DNA of 7,545 bases from Patescibacteria group bacterium. GTDB lineage: Bacteria > Patescibacteriota > Microgenomatia > Daviesbacterales > UBA10151. A program made the position numbers and the translations under genes. Below, one piece after another: positions 6,264-7,545 of the stretch (the stretch's first letter is position 1; each line of letters opens with the position of its first letter). The stretch spans positions 1-7,545 of the forward strand of contig JAHIVD010000045.1 of the NCBI GenBank assembly GCA_018816815.1, in the 5' to 3' direction. The notes beneath the pieces are model-generated. The model did not search any database, was not told the origin of the DNA, and worked only from the letters and a program-made list of their open reading frames with translations.

Positions 6264-7545
6264 ATGAGAACCTGTCTAACTTTTACTTTTGTTTTCTTTT
6301 TTTTATTAACCCTCATATTAGTACCTCGTTCTGCTTTTGCTGAATATACTGGATATAATTGTACGATTGCTGGCTGTTCAGGAATGTGCGATGATACTGC
6401 GTTTAACAGTTGTGACGAGGGAAGAGGGCTGACAGGTTTAGAAACTTGCCAATCAGATATTAACCCGTGGGGACGTGCTTACGATACTTGTTATCAATCT
6501 GGTTCTGGAGAATTCCCTACTTATGGCTGTTGCGATTACCCTCCTCCTACCCCTACTCCTACCCCAACCCCTACCCCAACCCCCACCCCTACTCCTACTC
6601 CTGCAGGTTGTCAGAATAATGCAGACTGTGGAACATGTAAGCAATGCTGTGCCGGCAGTCCTAATTATTGCTCTGTTTGGGGATATTATTGCAACGGGAC
6701 TCGAATCTCTGCCTGTTGGGGCACCACTCCTACTCCTACTCCTACTCCTACACCTACACCTACACCTACTGCTACTCCAAGCGGAGGATGCTATGAGGTA
6801 GAATGCTGGAATAATTCTGCTGGCACAAAATGCTTTCGTGGGGACAAGGATCTTTCAAGCAGAAGCTGTAGTTGGAATGATTGTAAAATCTGGAACCCCT
6901 GGGAATATCCCCAATGCAGCGGTAATAGCGGAAGTTGCACCATTGTAGGGGGTTGCAGCGCCCCGCCTCCTGCTCCTGCTTGCAGTGTTAACAGCAGTCT
7001 CTCCTGTAATACTGATGTCCAACTTTCAGTAGCTCCTAATCCTGCCAATATAGGCGATTACATAAGTTTCCGGGTAATCAGCGGTAACGCATCTACTTGT
7101 ATAGATGAAAACTGGAGCGGTGGGGTGATAAACTGCTCTGGTTCCTGGGACAATAAAACCTGTACTGCTGCTGCAAGCGGTAGTGATTATGTTTACACAA
7201 GATACTGGCAACGCTGTGTTAATACCCTTAACAATTGTTCACCTCTATGTTCAAGATCAATAAATTACAGCATAAATTACTACCCCTGTCCTGAAGGAGT
7301 TGATGCTTGCGGTGACTCTGGCCCTTCAGCTTCAAGCATAGGGACATGCAATGGAACCTGGCAGGCTAATCCCGGATCTTCATCTGTATATAATAACTGG
7401 TGTACCGCAAATGCCGGTCCCGCCAGGGGCTACTGCTACCGGTGCAATGCCACACCATGGATACAGGCTAGCGGAGATGTGCATTCAAATGAAAGAATAA
7501 ATGCGCAGGGCGGGCCTGAGGATACCATCACCGGTATTGTCTGTC
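6264..7545 (+). CDS. Secreted Cys-rich surface protein with Pro-Thr linkers (partial, C-terminus outside window)
   Basis: From the ATG at 6264 the frame stays open for 427 codons to the window edge. Residues 1-26 form a clear Sec signal peptide ending A-F-A, with cleavage expected before Glu27. The mature part is modular. A first Cys-rich module (33-90) is followed by a Pro-Thr linker (95-113), a second module (116-151), a second Pro-Thr linker (156-169), a third module (176-248), an Ig- or PKD-like beta region starting near 251 (V-x-P-N-P-A-N-x-G-D), then another Cys-rich stretch (342-394). There are 40 cysteines in 427 residues, implying many disulfides. The visible end holds G-D-V-H-S-N (404-409) at the start of what seems a new domain. 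It begins nine bases after the preceding stop, without a Shine-Dalgarno. A long surface-displayed adhesin or fibre-like protein is likely; the ligand is unknown. Confidence 0.9.
   Translation, partial: MRTCLTFTFVFFFLLTLILVPRSAFAEYTGYNCTIAGCSGMCDDTAFNSCDEGRGLTGLETCQSDINPWGRAYDTCYQSGSGEFPTYGCCDYPPPTPTPTPTPTPTPTPTPTPAGCQNNADCGTCKQCCAGSPNYCSVWGYYCNGTRISACWGTTPTPTPTPTPTPTPTATPSGGCYEVECWNNSAGTKCFRGDKDLSSRSCSWNDCKIWNPWEYPQCSGNSGSCTIVGGCSAPPPAPACSVNSSLSCNTDVQLSVAPNPANIGDYISFRVISGNASTCIDENWSGGVINCSGSWDNKTCTAAASGSDYVYTRYWQRCVNTLNNCSPLCSRSINYSINYYPCPEGVDACGDSGPSASSIGTCNGTWQANPGSSSVYNNWCTANAGPARGYCYRCNATPWIQASGDVHSNERINAQGGPEDTITGIVC
6546..6602 (+). repeat. First Pro-Thr linker repeat
   Basis: Nine Pro-Thr codon pairs plus a final Pro codon. 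Codons vary within the tract (CCT, CCA, CCC with ACC and ACT), so it is an older or more diverged hexamer array. It encodes a stiff extended linker and is a possible site of glycosylation. Gain or loss of whole units would keep the reading frame. Confidence 0.9.
6729..6770 (+). repeat. Second Pro-Thr linker, near-uniform hexanucleotide array
   Basis: Seven hexamers run as three CCTACT, three CCTACA and one CCTACT. The uniformity contrasts with the first linker and suggests more recent expansion. It separates the second and third Cys-rich modules. Confidence 0.9.

Noticed and set aside
6546..6770. Possible CRISPR array from the periodic repeats
   Set aside because: The periodicity is six bases and encodes Pro-Thr; there are no spacers or repeat units of CRISPR size.
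6453..6801. Arg/Gly-rich minus-strand frame and Leu-rich plus-strand frame over the Pro-Thr repeats
   Set aside because: Their composition is explained entirely by reading the CCTACT-type hexamers in the wrong frame.
6791..7211. Two minus-strand open frames within the Cys-rich gene
   Set aside because: The plus-strand frame has a signal peptide, regular Cys modules and an open frame of 427 codons; the minus frames show none of these.

Overview
The window is AT-rich and looks like part of a genome from a small-genome, envelope-protein-rich bacterium. Candidate Phyla Radiation (Patescibacteria), perhaps a Microgenomates-type lineage, fits best. The reasons are the long Pro-Thr linkers between Cys-rich modules, the near absence of Shine-Dalgarno sequences, a leaderless-looking promoter, and an oversized signal-sensing kinase with a multi-pass N-terminus. 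This is inference from style: no rRNA or marker gene is present. The standard code reads cleanly through every gene, and the complete genes end in TAA or TAG.

Left arm, minus strand (1-3061): a SAM-dependent methyltransferase-like gene of unknown substrate (1826-3061) lies upstream of a sensor histidine kinase (1-1756). The kinase has about eight or nine membrane segments, a GAF-like region and a clear HisKA H-box. Its C-terminal ATPase domain lies outside the window. The two genes are separated by about 70 bases holding a weak terminator-like stem and a weak promoter.

Centre (3062-3352): a 291-base divergent intergenic region. It has an AT-rich half next to the methyltransferase and, nearer the plus-strand gene, two TTGACA promoters. 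Between them is a GC-rich element of nested inverted and tandem repeats (3261-3300), the most structured noncoding DNA here.

Right arm, plus strand (3353-7545): four consecutive genes, all predicted to be membrane-anchored or exported. They are a single-pass membrane protein with a four-Cys C-terminal domain (3353-4171), a membrane-anchored protein with an expanded LysM-like domain and a Cys-rich tail (4236-5231), a protein with a twin-arginine signal motif and a barrel-like domain resembling a degenerate M23/lipoyl fold (5286-6254), and a very Cys-rich secreted protein with two Pro-Thr linkers and an Ig-like region (6264 to beyond the window end). The second and fourth share a 14-residue cysteine motif (C-x-Q-x-G-S-G-E-x-P-[ST]-Y-x-C). 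They therefore carry a related disulfide module and probably act in the same surface structure. The short spacing from 4236 onward suggests one operon. My working model is a dedicated cell-surface assembly locus: a wall-binding LysM protein, a Tat-exported accessory protein and a large disulfide-stabilised displayed protein. That function is a hypothesis.
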